Assembly: GCF_024360925.2 (NCBI RefSeq)
Contig: NZ_CP113517.1
Location: 3,348,001 to 3,412,000 of the forward strand
DNA from: Methylomonas rapida
GTDB lineage: Bacteria > Pseudomonadota > Gammaproteobacteria > Methylococcales > Methylomonadaceae
Length of the DNA stretch: 64,000 bases
Reading direction: 5' to 3'
Shown: positions 63,209-64,000 of the stretch, piece by piece
Layout of the letters: each line of letters begins with the position of its first letter
How positions within the stretch are numbered: position 1 is the stretch's first letter
Made by a program: the position numbers and the translations under genes
Notes under the pieces: model-generated
The model's input: only the letters and a program-made list of their open reading frames with translations
Told to the model about the DNA's origin: nothing
Database searches by the model: none

Positions 63209-64000
63209 TTACACCACCACGGATTCCAGCCCATCCACTTTCTGAAACCCGCGCGGCAAGATGTTGCCGCGGTTGGCTCTGTTGCCGGAATACTGTTCGA
63301 TATCCATCGCTTTCAGGGTGACAAAGCGTTTGCCGGAGATCACTTTCAGCTCGGCATGCGCGGCCAGCGCGGTGACCGCCACTACCGCATCCTTGCCACT
63401 GGTCAAATCGGCACCCGGAATCTGGATCAGCTTATTGCCCTTGCCTTTCGCCAATTCCGGCAAATCAGCCGCCGGAAAAATCAGCAAGCGGCCTTGCAGG
63501 GTCGCTACGGCCAGCAGATCGTAACCTTGCGGGATAGGCGCCGGGGTTAATACTTTGGCTTTATCCGGCAGCGTCAAAACGGCCTTGCCTGCCTTGTTCT
63601 TGCTGTACAGTTCTTTCAATTGCACTCTAAAACCGTAACCGGCGTTGCTGCTCATCAAGACCCAGTCGTCCGGCTGGCCCGTGAATACATCGGTAAACAG
63701 ACTGCCGGGCGGTGGATTCAGGCGTCCGGTCAAGGGTTCGCCCTGACTACGTGCCGATGGCAAGTCATGAGTGGTGATGGTGTAAACCCGTCCGGTAGAA
63801 TCCAGCACATAAGCCGGCTGCGTCGTTCTGCCCTTGGCGGAAGATAAATAACCGTCGCCGGCCCGGTAATTCAAACTTTCCACCTCGATGTCGTAACCTT
63901 TGGCTGCGCGTATCCAGCCTTTTTGCGACAAGATGATGGTGACAGGCTCGTTGGCGATCAGTTCGGTGGTATCCAATGCTTGCGCCGCGCCGCGCTCGAC
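63209..64000 (-). CDS. parC: DNA topoisomerase IV subunit A, C-terminal part (partial, 5' end off window)
   Basis: The reverse strand is open from the window edge (VERGAAQALDTTELIANEP...) to the stop at 63209, 263 codons. The segment ELIANEPVTIILSQKGWIRAAKGYD is the junction into the C-terminal beta-pinwheel, and the blades YVLDSTGRVYTI, VLMSSNAGYGFRV, LLAVATLQGRLLIFP and LKVISGKRFVTLKAM carry the GyrA/ParC repeat, with PRGFQKVDGL at the end. No GyrA-box QRRGGKG was seen, favouring ParC over GyrA. The catalytic N-terminal part lies outside the window. Confidence 0.93.
   Translation of the reverse strand, partial: VERGAAQALDTTELIANEPVTIILSQKGWIRAAKGYDIEVESLNYRAGDGYLSSAKGRTTQPAYVLDSTGRVYTITTHDLPSARSQGEPLTGRLNPPPGSLFTDVFTGQPDDWVLMSSNAGYGFRVQLKELYSKNKAGKAVLTLPDKAKVLTPAPIPQGYDLLAVATLQGRLLIFPAADLPELAKGKGNKLIQIPGADLTSGKDAVVAVTALAAHAELKVISGKRFVTLKAMDIEQYSGNRANRGNILPRGFQKVDGLESVVV

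Noticed and set aside
1-64000. CRISPR arrays, rRNA operons, prophage, or restriction-modification and known phage-defence cassettes
   Set aside because: No regularly spaced repeats, no 16S/23S-like sequence, and no phage structural, restriction or recognised defence genes were seen; Uma2 at 62561 is only a predicted nuclease.

Overview
The window reads as a chromosomal segment of a gammaproteobacterium, most likely a methanotroph-type Methylococcales (Methylomonas-like) species. The support is indirect: classic gammaproteobacterial gene orders (yceF/maf-yceD-rpmF-plsX-fabH-fabD-fabG, ssb next to uvrA, aas-lplT, yhiI/rbbA/yhhJ), a secreted cytochrome P460 of a kind typical of methanotrophs and ammonia oxidisers, and moderately GC-rich coding DNA. 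No methane monooxygenase gene lies here, so the assignment is an inference.

Layout. 1-3.3 kb: [NiFe]-hydrogenase maturation genes, hypC-hypA-hypB-hypD leftward (hypD runs off the edge) and hypE rightward. 3.3-5.4 kb: a Nudix hydrolase, an HDAC-family deacetylase and cytochrome P460, with hairpins between the last two. 5.6-20.1 kb: a dense efflux island. EmrB/EmrA-type genes face a TetR regulator, which is followed by a NodT-type outer membrane factor and a YhiI-type adaptor. An RND pump and its adaptor lie on the opposite strand, and then come an RbbA-type ABC fusion and a YhhJ-type permease. 20.2-21.9 kb: a BT1-like transporter. 22-26.3 kb: a LysR regulator divergent from two SAM methyltransferases, with an exported beta-propeller protein beyond them. 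26.6-28.7 kb: three small stress or envelope-type proteins and two very small membrane ORFs. 28.8-30.7 kb: a secreted unknown, YfbR-type nucleotidase and a His-rich exported protein.

31-36.5 kb: lysophospholipid recycling (aas-lplT) with a TetR regulator, a Nudix hydrolase, Hsp20 with a sigma-32-like promoter, and tRNA-Asp. 36.5-43.1 kb: a zinc-ribbon methyltransferase, a broken IS3-family transposase abutting a 99-bp inverted-repeat element, ssb, yajR, uvrA and tRNA-Val. 43.4-48.7 kb: the fatty acid/phospholipid operon. 48.7-55.6 kb: an HDOD protein, a lytic transglycosylase, purT overlapping a membrane-anchored MutS-like ATPase, hemH, folE and dusA. 56-58.8 kb: a large cyclic-di-GMP protein whose N-terminus matches the plant ethylene-receptor sensor domain. 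59-62.5 kb: an Mla/Pqi-type lipid transport operon. 62.5-64 kb: a Uma2-family protein and the C-terminal part of parC.

The most notable observations are the ethylene-receptor-like sensor on a GGDEF-EAL enzyme, the MutS-like ATPase with two membrane helices, the RND pair lodged inside a yhiI/rbbA/yhhJ efflux system, the LysR/methyltransferase module, two copies of a 164-174 bp inverted-repeat element, and a nested-palindrome element at a truncated IS3. There are no rRNA genes, no CRISPR array and no prophage.
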